Shown here piece after piece: positions 43,980-55,926 of a stretch of 64,000 nt of DNA; the stretch's first letter is position 1; each line of letters begins with the position of its first letter. The DNA comes from Chimonanthus salicifolius (taxonomy: Eukaryota > Streptophyta > Magnoliopsida > Laurales > Calycanthaceae). Made by a program: the position numbers and the translations under genes. The notes beneath the pieces were generated by a model. It was not told the DNA's origin and did no database searches. It saw nothing but the letters and a program-made list of their open reading frames with translations. Location: the NCBI GenBank assembly GCA_013350335.1, contig CM023539.1:14074302-14138301 (forward strand). The letters run 5' to 3'.

Positions 43980-45051
43980 CATGCCCTTCCCATCTTGTGT
44001 TCAAATGCCAAAACTTGAGTTGAAAACTCTACCAACTGAACTCAAGTATGCATTCTTAGGACCAGCAGAGTCATTTCCGGTGGTCATTTCCTCAAAATTA
44101 AATCAAATCGAGGAAAAAAAATTAATCGATGTTCTTAGAGAACATAACGGTGCACTTGGATGGACCATAGCTGATATCAAGGGAATCAATCCCTCAATTT
44201 GTACCCATAGGATTTATTTAGAGGAAAAATCTAAACCCTCTCAAGAATTACAACGTAGGTTGAATCCTAATATGAAAGAGGTTGTTAGAGCAAAGGTCAT
44301 AAAGCTTTTGGATGTAGGAATTATATACCCAATCTCTGACAGTACCTGGGTTAGTCCTGTTCAAGTGGTACCTAAGAAATCTGGGGTAACTGTAGTCAAG
44401 AACGCCAATGATGAACTAATCCCAACTAGAGTCACAACGGATTGGTGAATTTGCATTGACTATAGGAAACTGAACTCAATGACTAGGAAAGACCATTTCC
44501 CTTTACCATTCATAGACCAAATTCTAGAAAGGGTAGCTGGCCACAAATTCTATTCTTTCCTAGATGGCTATTCTGGGTATAACCAAATAGAGATTGCACC
44601 TGAAGACCAAGAAAAGTCCACCTTTACATGTCCATTTGGAACTTTTGCTTATCGGAGGATGCCATTTGGGCAATGTAATGCCCTTGCTACGTTCCAGAGA
44701 TGAATGTTGAGCATATATAGTGATATGGTAGAATGTTTCCTTGAAGTCTTTATGGATGATTTTTCTGTTTTTGGCAATTCTTTTGATGAATTTTTGAATA
44801 ATTTGAAAATGGTGTTGAATAGATGTGAGGAGAAAAATCTCATTTTGAATTGGGAGAAGTGTCATTTCATGGTCTCAAAAGGAATCGTGCTTGGTCACAT
44901 TGTCTCCTCCCAAGGAATTGAAGTGGATAGAGCCAAAATTGATTTGATAGCTAATCTGCCTGCCCCTAAGGCTGTTAAAGACATTAGATCTTTTTTGGGC
45001 CATGCAGGATTCTATAGAAGGTTTATTAAAGAATTTAGTGCAATATCCTGA
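43980..45051 (+). pseudogene. pol: GYP-3 reverse transcriptase
   Basis: RT motifs in order: ELKTLPTELKYAFLGP (44013), HRIYLEEKSKPSQE, WVSPVQVVPKKSG (44348), CIDYRKLNS (44453), FYSFLDGYSGYNQI (44548), MPFGQCNALATFQR (44660), catalytic FMDDFSVFG (44749-44775), LGHIVSSQGI, and FLGHAGFYRRFIKEFS (44992). One frame is kept throughout, but stops sit at 44446 (in place of Arg), 44701 (in place of Cys) and 45049 (in place of Arg or Lys). Both catalytic Asp residues survive. It would have copied element RNA. Confidence 0.92.
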
Positions 45052-45580
45052 CCATTGTTTAACCTTCTGTCAAAGGACATTCCCTTTGACTGGACTGAGG
45101 AGTGCCAAGATGCTTTTACAAAGCTGAAGGGCATGTTAACTTCTGCTCCTATTATGCAACCACCTGATTGGAGTTTTCCCTTAGAGATTATGTACGATGC
45201 CAGTGATTATGCAGTTGGGGTCGTGCAAGGGTAATGCAAGGACAAAAAGCCTCATGTCATTTATTATGCAAGCAGAACATTGAACAGTGCTCAAATGAAC
45301 TATTCCATTACAGAAAAAGAACTCCTTGTAGTAGTCTTTGCCTTGGATAAATTTTGGTCTTATTTGATTGAATCCCAGATTATTATTTTCACTGATCATG
45401 CGGCTTTAAAATACCTTCTAACTAAGAAGGATGCAAAGCCTAGATTACTTAGGTGGATCCTCCTGCTCCAAGAGTTTAACTTGGTAATTAAAGATAAAAG
45501 AGGAGTAGAGAATGTGGTGGCTGATCACTTATCCAGGCTTATATTTTCTGATTCCTTGGAGAAAATGCCATCAAGGACAC
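45052..45580 (+). pseudogene. GYP-3 RNase H
   Basis: Continues the RT frame: FDWTEECQDAFTKLK (45088), YDASDYAVGVV (45193), [16 protein letters not shown] (45250), [17 protein letters not shown] (45310), [13 protein letters not shown] and VVADHLSRL (45517-45543). The D-E-D acid residues typical of retroelement RNase H are present. A TAA at 45232 replaces a Gln codon by family comparison, and a frameshift follows near 45565. Confidence 0.88.
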
Positions 45581-46914
45581 GTTCCCCGATGAGCAACTCT
45601 TTAGTGTCTCCCAATTACCCTGGTATGCTGACATTGCTAATTTTTTGGTTACAGGTGAACTTCCAACCTAGTGGACCCAACAAAATAGAAAGAAAATTTT
45701 GCTCAAAGTGAGAAAGTTCTTTTGGGATGATCCATACTTTTTTAAATATTGTCCTGACCAAATAATCAGGAGAAGCGTGCCTAATAGTGAAATTCAAAGT
45801 GTCATCTCATTTTGTCATTTAGATGCATGTGGTGGTCATTTTTCTGCCAAGAAAACCAGTGCAAAAAATTTTACAGTGTGGTTTCTATTGGCCCACTATG
45901 TTCAAGGACGCTCATGAATTTTGTAAAGAGTGTGACCATTGTCAAAAGTTGGGAGGGATCACCCATCGAAATATGATGCCCTTTAGCCCAATATTAATTA
46001 TTGAAGTATTCGACTGTTGGGGAATCGATTTCATGGGACCTTTCCCCCCCTCTTTTGGATATCTTTATATCCTTTTAGCTGTCGATTATGTGTCCAAATA
46101 GATCGAGGCAGTTCCATGCAGAAATAATGATCATAAGACCGTTTTGAAATTTTAAAAAGAAAATGTCTTATCTAGATTTGGAACACCACGAGCCATTATT
46201 AGTGATGGGGGTACACATTTTTGTAACATGCCCTTTGAGGCCTTGATGTGTAAATATGGAATTACTCATAAAGTCAGTACCCCTTATCACCCACAAACAA
46301 ATGGACAAGCTGAGGTATCCAATCGGGAAATTAAAAATATTTTGGAAAAGATTGTTAACTCAGATCGCAAAGATTGGTCTTTACGACTAACTGATGCGTT
46401 TTGGGCTTATCGCACAGCCTTTAAAACTCCGATTGGTATGTCACCTTATAGACTTGTCTTTGGAAAGGCTTGTCACTTGCGTGTGGAATTGGAACATAAA
46501 GTGTACTGGGTGATAAAGAAATTTAATTTTAACTTGGATGATTCAAGCTCTCTTCGAAAGCTTCAACTTAACGAATTGGAGGAAATTTGAAATGAAGCTT
46601 ATAACAATACTCGAATATATAAGGAGAAAATGAAAATATTTCATGACAAAAACATCATTCGAAAATCATTTGAACCTTCACAGAAAGTTCTTTTATATAA
46701 TTCAAGGCTACACTTATTTCCTAGTAAGCTTCGATCTCGATGGTTTGGCCCGTTTATTGTAAAGACCGTTTATCCTTATGGGGCCATCGAGATAGAAAAT
46801 CCAAATAATGGTAATATTTTTAAGGTAAATGGTCAACGATTAAAACCATTTTTGGAACATTTTGTACCAGAGGTTGAGTCCACCACTCTCGAAGATCCTG
46901 TTTATCAAAATTAG
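45581..46914 (+). pseudogene. GYP-3 integrase
   Basis: The HHCC region (GGHFSAKKT; CKECDHCQK, 45931-45957) is split by a frameshift near 45865. The core has Asp at 46027 (GIDFMGPF), Asp at 46204 (ISDGGTHF) and Glu at 46312 ([10 protein letters not shown]), spacing D-X58-D-X35-E, all kept. The C-terminal part has [25 protein letters not shown] (46404) and [18 protein letters not shown] (46742), ending TAG at 46912. Stops at 46099 and 46588 (both at Trp positions) and 46153 interrupt it. No chromodomain, as expected for the Athila branch. Confidence 0.9.
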
Positions 46915-47399
46915 CATTACTTTATGAGCGTATTTAGGCTTGTTCTTCTTTTACCTTCATTTTTGTGTTTTGTTAGCCGTATCTTCATGTGTGCACTTAT
47001 CAATTTCAAGTGTCTCCTACTCTCCCACATTATCTTTTATTGATTACTGTGTCCTTAAATGTTGATCTCGTTATATACTCTTTGCATTCATGTATTTTTG
47101 ACATTGAGGACAATGTCACATTCAGGTTGGGGGGGTAGGAGCTTAGTTGTTAAAAAGAAAAAAAAATGGTGTTTTGACAGTTTTCTAAAATTTGAAATTT
47201 CTTTTCAGTTAAATAATAATTCTCCTCTACAATAATGAATTCTATTTTTCATATTTTTATTCTGAGAAAAATGAGGGGATTATTGTTTTATCAAATGTTA
47301 AAAAAAAAAGAAAAAAAAAGAAGAGAGATTCATTTTTAAATGATGGAATTTTTTTATTTTTGGTTGCTCGAGGACTAGCAACATGTTGGTTGGGGGGTG
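46915..47399 (+). other. GYP-3 3' tail and polypurine tract
   Basis: About 485 AT-rich non-coding bases, ending GGTTGGGGGGTG right before the LTR, the plus-strand priming tract. A similar G-rich block at 47126-47138 (TTGGGGGGGTAGG) may be a second tract. Confidence 0.75.
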
Positions 47400-49349
47400 T
47401 GATAAATGCCAAAAAATGCATTTATATCTTAATATTATTGGGCATTCTCACATTACTTTTATATTTAACATATGCATTTACACATGAATTTGTGAGTTTT
47501 ATTTAATATGACTTATTACGTGTATTTTCTTTATTTCAGGAAATTAACCCAGCCAATTTAGTAAAGTTAGTCTCGAGCCAAATCTCGAGTCAATATCGAG
47601 TCTTGGAGTCAAATCTCGAGTCGAATTTTGAGTCAATCCCGAGCCGACTCAACAAATTGAGTGGAAGTTGAGTCAAAGAATAGTGTTGTTGAAGGACTGG
47701 CTGCCAACCAAATGAAAAATGAAAAAGGAAATGAAGCTGGAGAAGGGCACTAATGGAGAAGATCTCAAGCGGTTAAATAGATAAAAATGGAGAACATGAG
47801 AGAGCCGTTTGGAAATCAAGTGGATCACTCTTTACTGCCGTGGTGTACATTTCAAGAAAAGAGGGAGAGACGTTTGAGAGCAAAGATGGAAATACAGCAG
47901 AAGAATCGGCATAGGAGAGAGCCGTTGCTGGTTCTCTTACAAAAGGGGATCGGCTGAGAGAGAAAAGGGTATCATTTTCCTAGGTGGAGCATCTCTTCCG
48001 GGGATGGAAGTAAGCAACCAGCAAAATCCTTCTTCCTCTTTTTCTTGGTTATCGAAGCAGAGAGCAGATTTGGGGTTGGATCGGCTGGGCTTAGGTTTAC
48101 TCGAACGGATTGGATCTCCCTCTGGGGTTAAGAAAAACAGCAGCGGGAAAATCCATCTCTCATTTTGGAGAGCATCAAGCAGGGCTCGGTTGCAGCGTCA
48201 GCCAGAGGTAGCAAGGGTGAGTGACACGCCATAAACAATCGGAGCACCGAATTTTATCTGAACAAGACAACAGTTGCAGCACCTGCTGCGACCAAACAAC
48301 GGCCAGTTGAGGTGGCTTTCTTTGCCGGGTGACAAACGGCAGCATTAACGGGCAGGAGAGAGGGCCTTCTGCTCTGTTTTTCTTTAGTTTTCCTTTCCTG
48401 AGCCAGCTCCTGTAGTGGAGGCAGCATCTCTCCTCTTCTGCTTCCTTGAGGAGACGTGTTTGATTCTCAGTTTCCTGTCTTTTCATCGGCGTTCCATTTT
48501 ATATTTATTTTTAATTAATTTACTCTATGTCATATTTCTTAAACTGCAATTTATTCCCCCTTTAAGTTTGATTGAGTAGCTTTTCATTTAGTTCATGAGC
48601 ATTTTAGTTTTAAATCATTTTAAGTATTGTTTTAAATTACATTTGAATTAATTAATTAATGTCATTTATCATGTCCAGCTAAAGTTCTAACTAAGGATAG
48701 GGGTGAAATTTAATAATTTACGAGGTTATTTTAAATCAACATCTATGATATTAATCTAACTTTGTTTTAATTGAATGGTTTAATATATCTCAAATATTTA
48801 TTTAAAATCTAAGAAATTTTCTTTGATTCCGTGTAATTTCCGAATACACTGAATGCTTGGGTAATCTTATGAATTTTGTGATAAATTCTCAAGGACCGGT
48901 CCATGTCTATATAATTTCCTTGAATCTTTGTGATTTCTGAATACACTGATTTCTTGGAGAATCCCTGTGACATGTGATATGTATTTAACTATTTCTTAAC
49001 CATCAATTATTTGAACGAAATGTTTAAAGTTTGTTATTGGTTTAATCGCTAAATCATTCGGTTCAATAGAATTATTATTCAAATCAAATTGAGATAAGTT
49101 GATGCAAAATGATTCTATAAATTGTTAAACGGATCCCTGAACCTTAGTGCCTTTTTATTATTGTTTTTAAATTCTTCACCTTGTCTTTGCTCCATACTTT
49201 GTGTGGAAATTATCAAAATCAATTTTTAATTCCTTTTTAATTAAATAGTGTTCTTAATACCTTCAGTCCCTGTGGATTCGACCTCGGACTCACTGAGTAA
49301 TTATTACTTCACCACCTACGCTCGGGTTTACCCTTTTAAAGTGGTAGCA
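47400..49349 (+). mobile_element. GYP-3 3' LTR
   Basis: Begins TGATAAATGCC and ends GTGGTAGCA. It aligns with 38690-40637 along its length with scattered substitutions. Confidence 0.92.
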
Positions 49350-50169
49350 ATTCTCTCTAGCAAAGAGTAGGAGCTGTTTAGGAATCTTAGGTTTAATTTT
49401 TCTTTTTACTGTAGGTCATCTCGTGTTGTACCTTTTTGTGACAATGAGTGGTTGAAAAGCAATTCTAACAATCGTTTGGTTAGAAATGAGTCTCCACTTA
49501 TTGAGTCTAGAGTTTTTTCAACCCTCATCCAATGTGGTCAACAAGAGTGTTAGTGTGGTAATTGAGACTGCAACTCATGAACCTTCATTGAATTATATTT
49601 GTTGTGATCCTATTGAGAATATTCTGGCCGATTGCGGTATGAATTTTAAAGATGATAGTAGGATTAATGAAATGAATAACTTATGGGATTTTACCCCATA
49701 TGTGGATGCAGAAGAGTGGGTAACAAAATTCAAAATTCCATCAATACTCTTTGGATTTGCATTAGGCCTATTTTTGACGCTACCCAAACCACCACTTATC
49801 GATCAGGGTTGACCATTGTGTGTTTGCGTAAGTCTATATGTCTTTGTACATGTTTGTGTTAGTGTGTCAGTGTGAGTTAGTATGTGTCCAAGTTTTTTGT
49901 GAGTCTAAGTTTTGGTTGTCAGTCAGTTGCGTGAGTCAATGTCTGTCTAAGTCTTTAGGAGTTTTCTTTTATTGAAAATAATCTACAAGTGTTTTGATGT
50001 TCATTGTTTGAGTTCGAGTCAAGTGGAGCAGCCTGAGGTACATCCTTCCTCTAAATGCAATTTGTTTCTGTTCTATAAATTTTCTTTCAATTTGCAAGTG
50101 CACATGTAGATTAGAGAACATTGAGGATAATATTCAATTTAAGTTTTGGAGAAAAGGGGGGTTACACTA
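49350..50169 (+). other. ATH-2 internal sequence, second part
   Basis: Resumes the ATH-2 leader at CTCTAGCAAAGAGTAGGAGC, carries a 108-codon ORF (49486-49812), a GT-rich non-coding stretch and, at 50105, the ATH-1-like post-pol block (GTAGATTAGAGAACATTGAGG). It is cut by COP-2 at 50170. Confidence 0.7.
49486..49812 (+). CDS. Short ORF of unknown function in ATH-2 (108 aa)
   Basis: ATG at 49486 to TGA at 49810-49812. The protein is acidic to neutral, with a Cys pair (YICCDP) near residue 45, NLWDFTPYVDAEEWV around residues 65-80, and a hydrophobic segment (IPSILFGFALGLFLTLP, about residues 84-100) that could span or contact a membrane, followed by KPPLIDQG. I do not recognise it. It sits exactly where gag starts in ATH-1, just after the shared CAATCGTTTGGTT leader word, and is followed at once by post-pol sequence, so it may be the only ORF of a non-autonomous element. 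It is the only retroelement frame in the window without an internal stop, but it is short enough for chance. Confidence 0.4.
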   Translation: MSLHLLSLEFFQPSSNVVNKSVSVVIETATHEPSLNYICCDPIENILADCGMNFKDDSRINEMNNLWDFTPYVDAEEWVTKFKIPSILFGFALGLFLTLPKPPLIDQG

Positions 50170-51621
50170 TGAAAGTCCCTTTCTTCAATGCTAGAAACAC
50201 GATTGACCCTAGAGATTGGGGGGGGGGGGGAGGGTTGTAACACCCCGTCCTTCTCGCATCGAAATCGGAGTCTATTTTTTTTTTTTTTTAAATATCAGAG
50301 TCTGAGCAAGAGCGGGATGTCATGACGCGAGTTAAGTCCGAACTTTCAAAGTTCGACCCTTAACTGGCCAACCCTATGTGTGCATGGACCAAGTCCAAGA
50401 AAACAGTTCACACATAGCAATACGATACACATGAGGAATAAGAATCATAACATGCGGAATATAATAGAACCAAGTTCTATTTCATTGATAGCAAAGTACT
50501 TAGTCAATAAATCACATTCATCATTATCCAAATAAAACATCCAACCATAACAATTCATCTAAGTTATTACATTCCGAAATCTGGATACTCTAAATACAAA
50601 TCCCTAAGTATCTTAAACAAAATATAAAACTAAAAGCGTTCCAAGCTCCTATGCTTGTCTCTTTCCGCGTTAAGCATTTTCCTCGTTTCCTGCATCATCC
50701 ACTAAAGGGTAGAAGTACGGCGTTAGTACAACTCGCCCAGTAGGTATTCCAGTTAGGGTTAACACATGGGTTAGTACCAAAAAAATCCATATATAATTTA
50801 TATCGAAGCTAGTTATAATAAATCATTCCATACTTTCAAAACATTGTATCCAAAACAGTGTATGATAATAGAGATCCAATCATATCGATAAAATCAGAAA
50901 CCTTGCATGATAATAAAGATCATAATCATGTGATTCAATGCCATGCCATGCTATCATATGCAATGCGTTCCACCCATCGCATAACATATGGTATACTCTT
51001 TATGGAATTCTCCTCATCAATGTATCTTCCTGATGGAATTCTCATCACCAAGGTCTTCTCTCTTGATGGAATTCTCCTCATCAAGGTATCATCCTGGTGG
51101 AATTCTCATCACCAAGGTCTTCTCTCTTGATGGAATTCTCCTCATCAAGGTATCCTCCTGGTAGGATTCTCATCACCAAAGGAGGCCCCACAGTTGCCTT
51201 ACAGACATTCCGACGGAGTGTGCGCTCCGGTTACCTGTCATCCCTCCCATGCCATGCATGAGATGCAAATGCCAACATGTTGTGCAGAAACACAAATCAT
51301 AGCATTTAAAATCACAGTTTAAAGACATATACCGCACATGCTATTTTATCATATAAACATAGCATTGGAAATCTCAATTTGAAACATATTTCTTTCCAAC
51401 ATAATTTATCAAAATAAGATAAAGCAATTGTACATAAACCCATGGTTTCAAAGAGGTGGAATCCTACCAAAGACCGTTACGTGTCCTTGCATCTTTCGTC
51501 CGGTAATCGCTCACGATCGTAAACATCCTGTGAGGTCCCGTTACCTTATAACACAATAACCAATCAAAACCAAGTCCCACTTGATTAAAATATTGTTTAA
51601 GTCCATAAACACACACTTGTG

Positions 51622-53255
51622 GGGTTCGGCCATATACCATGGCTGAGCCTCACCCTTTTTGTTCATTTATTCCATTAATTACCTAAATGCCATTGGTCTA
51701 AACCTTAGTTAATATTCTATTTATTTTAATTCAAAATACATAACCCTAGGTCCTCCAAACAATTCCCATATTTAGATCCAAATACATAGATCATAAACAT
51801 TTAAGTTCTCCAAATAATTCCTCATGGGTTTCGGCCTTACACCATGGCCGAACCTATGATCCAACACTTTCACTTATATTTACCACAATGCCATCCATGG
51901 CTAACATAACCCATGACTACTATTTTCACATTTATTTACCGAATTGCCATTGCCTCCAACAACTTAGGCTTAGGTTCCAACACATAGGTCTATTTATTTA
52001 TTTTAAACATTCACAACACTCCCAAATAATTCATAACCAATTCCATCAACTTATGTTTGAGTTTCAAAACATAGTTCCATTAATTCTCATCCTTCATCTC
52101 TTTAAAATACACCCAAACATAAACTCATAACTGATTCATGGGGTTCGGCCAAACATCATGGCCGAACCTTATGTCCATTTATTTCACCTATTAACAATTT
52201 TGCCATCACCTTAGGTTTAGGTCTCTAAAACCGATCCATAAAGTTATACATTATACATAACACTCCAATAATCCACAACCATAGATCCATAAATAACACC
52301 TTCCTTTCCTTTAATCATATTAGGCCCATTCAAGACCCATAAAAATTTCCTTAACCATTTAACTCCATAAAGAACCTCATGGGGTTCGGCCATACACCAT
52401 GGCCGAACCCATGATCTTTTATTTTAGCCTTTAATTACAACTTTGACATTATTAGAAAATTCCATAATTAGCAAGTCCATAATTAGCGACCTACCAATTT
52501 AATCTCCACCTTCCATAATTAGAAGGTTTCCAACTTTATTCTCCACCTTCTATTTTAAATCCCTTCTAAATTGAACTCCACCTTCCATAATTAAACACTT
52601 TCCAAATTTAGAATCTATGCTTCCATAATTAAACACTTTCCAAATCTAGCATCCATTTAATCAATCAACATTCATCTATGATCCTCAATCATTTAAATCC
52701 AATAGAATTATTAATACATCACCATGCGGTTCGGCCATACACCATGGCCGAACCCTATGGTTCAACCCTTTTTATTTAAACCATTTAAACCCATATTTTT
52801 CCTCATTAAAACATCCATAAATTATAAGTAACAACCTTCCATGGGGTTCGGCCCTTCACCATGGCCGAACCCTATGATTTATCAACCACTTTAAATCATG
52901 CATAATCAGTCCATGATTTTCATCATTAAAATTCCATAATGAAACCATACTTTTCCATGGGGTTCGGCCATACACCATGGCCGAACCCTATGGTCCATTC
53001 TTTCTATTATAATCATAATATTCATCCCTTAATCTTCTTCCATTAAAATAACTAATTCAACACCCAATTTCCTTCCATGAGGTTCGGCCACACACATGGC
53101 CGAACCCTATGGTTCCATATTTCTTTTAAAATCCATACATAGTATTCAATGGTTTCCATCATTCATACTTCCATAAAAATTCACCAAAGTCCTTCAATCA
53201 ATTCTCTTCCATGGGGCCGAACCCTATGGTTCGGCCATACACCTTGGCCGAACCC
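51622..53255 (-). repeat. Array of GGGTTCGGCCAT hairpins in TEK-4
   Basis: Copies at 51622-51650 (decayed), 51826-51854, 52141-52168, 52382-52410, 52727-52755, 52844-52872, 52960-52988, 53080-53107 and 53227-53255, with a half-copy at 53213-53224. The loop is mostly ACACC on the plus strand, the complement of the GGTGT loop in TEK-2. Confidence 0.93.
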
Positions 53256-53535
53256 TATGGTTCTTTATCTTAAAAACAAATTAATCAAAAACCATAAAAT
53301 CACTCACCGGTTCCGCGACTGATTCTTGTTCTTCCCTCACTTGATCTTTCGCTTCCAATCTTCTTCTTGCTTAGCCTCTTCTCCTCTTTGGTCTTTCACA
53401 AAACTAAAAACACCCTCTTGTCAAGAGCTCAATGCGTCAATACCTTGCTGCTTTTGTTGTGCCGTGCACCCTTCCTTCTCTCCTTTTATTAACCTCTATT
53501 TGCTAAGATAGCAAGTAATATTTTCAGCCATGTAT

Positions 53536-53543
53536 TATATATA
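53536..53543 (-). promoter_or_regulatory. Putative TATA box of TEK-4
   Basis: Minus strand TATATATAA within GTCTATATATAATACATGG, matching the position of the box in TEK-2 relative to the hairpin array. Confidence 0.5.
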
Positions 53544-55926
53544 GACATTGCCGTGAGCCCCTCTCTTTTGTCTTCTTTTATTAGACCTCTCCTTGGTCCC
53601 AACTTAAACAATGCTATTGCCATGTGCACTCAATGTGTTGCCTCTTTGTAAAACCTCCAATTAGCCAATCTTAGAAGAAAACAAGACCCCTTAAATTAAC
53701 CATTGTTGTGTGCTCCTTTCTACGATTAGCAAGTGCCATGCGCCCCTTTGTTTCCCACTTTGGAAGGTGCTATGCTCCCTTTCTCCCTTGTTGCCTTTCT
53801 ATAAATTCTTCCCATTAATCTTATCTTAGAAGGTGCTAAGATAGATCATTCCCTATGCCGTGTGTCCCTTTTAAAAATATTCTAACATGATGTGCGCATA
53901 TCCATATCTTCCATTAATTCCAACTTATACTCCTACAATCTAATCATCCATGCGCATGTAATCTTCTAATCATAAAATCTTTCTATGTCCACCTCATATA
54001 CACGCCCCAAGCAATCCATTTTTAATTATATTGCATTATTATTTAAATCAGCCCCATTTAATTTAAATTAAACTAACTTGGTGGTCATCCAAGTTAACCA
54101 TGACCCATTGGGTCCCATTTGGGCATTTGACCTAAATAAACTACCTTGACCCAATTAGACATATCTTACCCATTTATTTAAATTGAAACTACAACATATC
54201 CATTGGATTTTAATTGGGCAAAGACCTAACACTTTACCCATATAAGATCCATACCTAAATTTCATAAATTAAATGGGTAGTTTCCGTAAGTATTTATAAC
54301 TTGAAAATCCGGGGTATCACAGGAAGGGGGGGATAGGTCAATCCAAAATTGTTGGTCTTTTTTAAAAATTCGTTAATTGATTAGTTTAGTGTAGTGGATA
54401 TAGCAATCAAGTGTGTGTGTGTCTTAGCAAAAGTGTTCAAGAAATCAATACAAGAAATTAGCTCTCACACCACAAACACAAGGACACAAGATATATAGTG
54501 GTTCGGTTCGCAACCTACATCCACTGTTAGGACTAACTCAACCGTTGGTTATCTCCAAATTCACTAAGTGGGGACTTACGCCCTCACAATTAGAGTAGGA
54601 ATTCCACCTCACATGTGCTAGAGACGACGATCTATAGTTTTTCTATAGTGGTTCTGGAGCCAAACCTCCTTAATCCACTTTCGGGACAAAGATTTTAAGA
54701 ACAAAAATTAAAACCAGGAAGCACTTGCCTTTGAAGCTCTCTCTGGAAGATGTGTACTTCTCGAAGATCCACCCAATGTGTACTGACACTCCTCCTTGTA
54801 GCCGTCGTATAGCAATAACAATCTCAGGGTGACTAGGAAACTAGTTTTACCAAAATCTTTCCTAGTTGTTATCTTTTCTTTCCTCGTCTCTTTCTCTCTT
54901 CAACTAACTCAATCAATAGATTGGTTGTGTATGATTCTCAGGTGTAGGCACAAGAGAGATGATCATTCCTTAGAGTGTGTGACTCTTCTCAGTTCAAGGA
55001 AGATACATAAATGATCATACAACACTCATACTTATAGAGGAGTCTTAACATTTTTTCAAACTTTCCAATATCAAAAGGTCGATGGCACCGATGGATTGGT
55101 GCTCATATTTGTTACCGTTCAACCACCCGACCGTTGAGCATTAATTGCACTCCCAACGGCATAATTACTTCCCAATCGATAGGTCGGTGTCGTCGAGGGG
55201 TCGACAGTCATGGCACCGAGAGGTCAGTCCATACGAGAGGCTCGATCTGGGACAACACCATACTGACAGAGTTTCAAGTCTCGAAACTATTCTTACCGAG
55301 ACTGACTTGTCATATTTTACCGAGGGGTCGGTCCTGGTACTCGATCGGTCTTGAACCACAGATATGTCTATTTCCTTGAGAGTCCACTTGAGTTCAAAGT
55401 TCTAGAGCACACAAGTTATTCATCGATGAGTCGTTGACTACGAGGGTTCGTTAAGTTCATCACCGAGGGGTCGGTGCATACAAGACTCTCGATCAGAGGT
55501 ATATCCAGAATGACAATTCTATGATCCAGAACCATTGTCAATCTGGCTGACCAGTCTTTGACCACAATAGGTCGATCCTGTCTCCACCGAGGGGTCAGTG
55601 AGAACGACTGGTTGAGCTGACAGTGAACTTAATTCATATTTCCAAGTTCGCTTTCAATTCACTGTCAAGCTTCCTCTCTAGGCTTGTTATGTCCATTACC
55701 ACCATATGCAACTAAGCCTAGGAATGGTCCTCTCTAAGGTGTGGGTTCCACCTAAAGTCATCTATGGCCATAATACCTTTTTGTGATTGCCAAAACGATG
55801 AGCTTTGAACCTGGTGGAGCATGATCTTCATTCTTGATCACCTTGGGTCTTCAAGATTCTTAGGAAGTGCTTTTTCCCGAGTCATTGAATTGACAAACAG
55901 GGACTCGGCAAGGCTGGGGCATAACA

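Larger units (their letters stand above)
38690..49349 (+). mobile_element. GYP-3, complete Athila-like Ty3/gypsy element
   Basis: LTRs of 1948 and 1950 bases (38690-40637, 47400-49349) bound a primer site, gag, protease, RT, RNase H, integrase and a short 3' tail. Flanks GTTCT (38685-38689) and ATTCT (49350-49354) look like a 5-bp target duplication with one change. By eye there are 11 mismatches in the first 190 bases of the two LTRs, so the insertion is not recent. The gene set and motifs match ATH-1, but GYP-3 keeps RT. A TRIM is inserted between protease and RT. Pol has several stops. Confidence 0.92.
29719..50169 (+). mobile_element. ATH-2, older Athila-like element split by later insertions
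   Basis: Three separated blocks form one element: LTR 29719-31291 joined to 37811-37919, then primer site and leader 37920-38689, then leader, a short ORF and 3' non-coding sequence 49350-50169. Removing COP-1 and GYP-3 restores continuity at both joints, each marked by a 5-bp direct repeat (AATAT; GTTCT/ATTCT). There is no gag-pol: the short ORF sits where gag starts in ATH-1 and is followed by the post-pol block. Its LTR start is not found next to ATH-1, so the left end is truncated or rearranged. Its 3' LTR is not identified; COP-2 interrupts it at 50170. Confidence 0.7.
50236..54321 (-). mobile_element. TEK-4, solo chromovirus LTR (4.09 kb)
   Basis: Minus strand: starts TGTGATACCCCGGATTTTC at 54321 and ends CGGGGTGTTACA at 50236. 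It is close to the TEK-2 LTR over its whole length and holds nine or ten GGGTTCGGCCAT hairpins (51622-53255). It has no internal region, so a solo LTR. It lies in a G-rich tract of the COP-2 LTR; flanks AGGGT and GGAAG do not give a clean target duplication. A TATA box candidate is at 53536-53543. Confidence 0.9.
50170..55926 (-). mobile_element. COP-2 3' LTR, interrupted by TEK-4
   Basis: On the minus strand it starts TGTTATGCCCCAGCC at 55926 and ends GGGACTTTCA at 50170, matching COP-1. Without TEK-4 it is about 1.67 kb. Palindromes CACCGAGGGGTCGGTG (55461-55476), ACCGAGGGGTCGGT (55319-55332) and a variant at 55585-55600 are the same array as in COP-1. A TATA-like TATAAG lies near 55034 on the minus strand. 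Confidence 0.85.
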
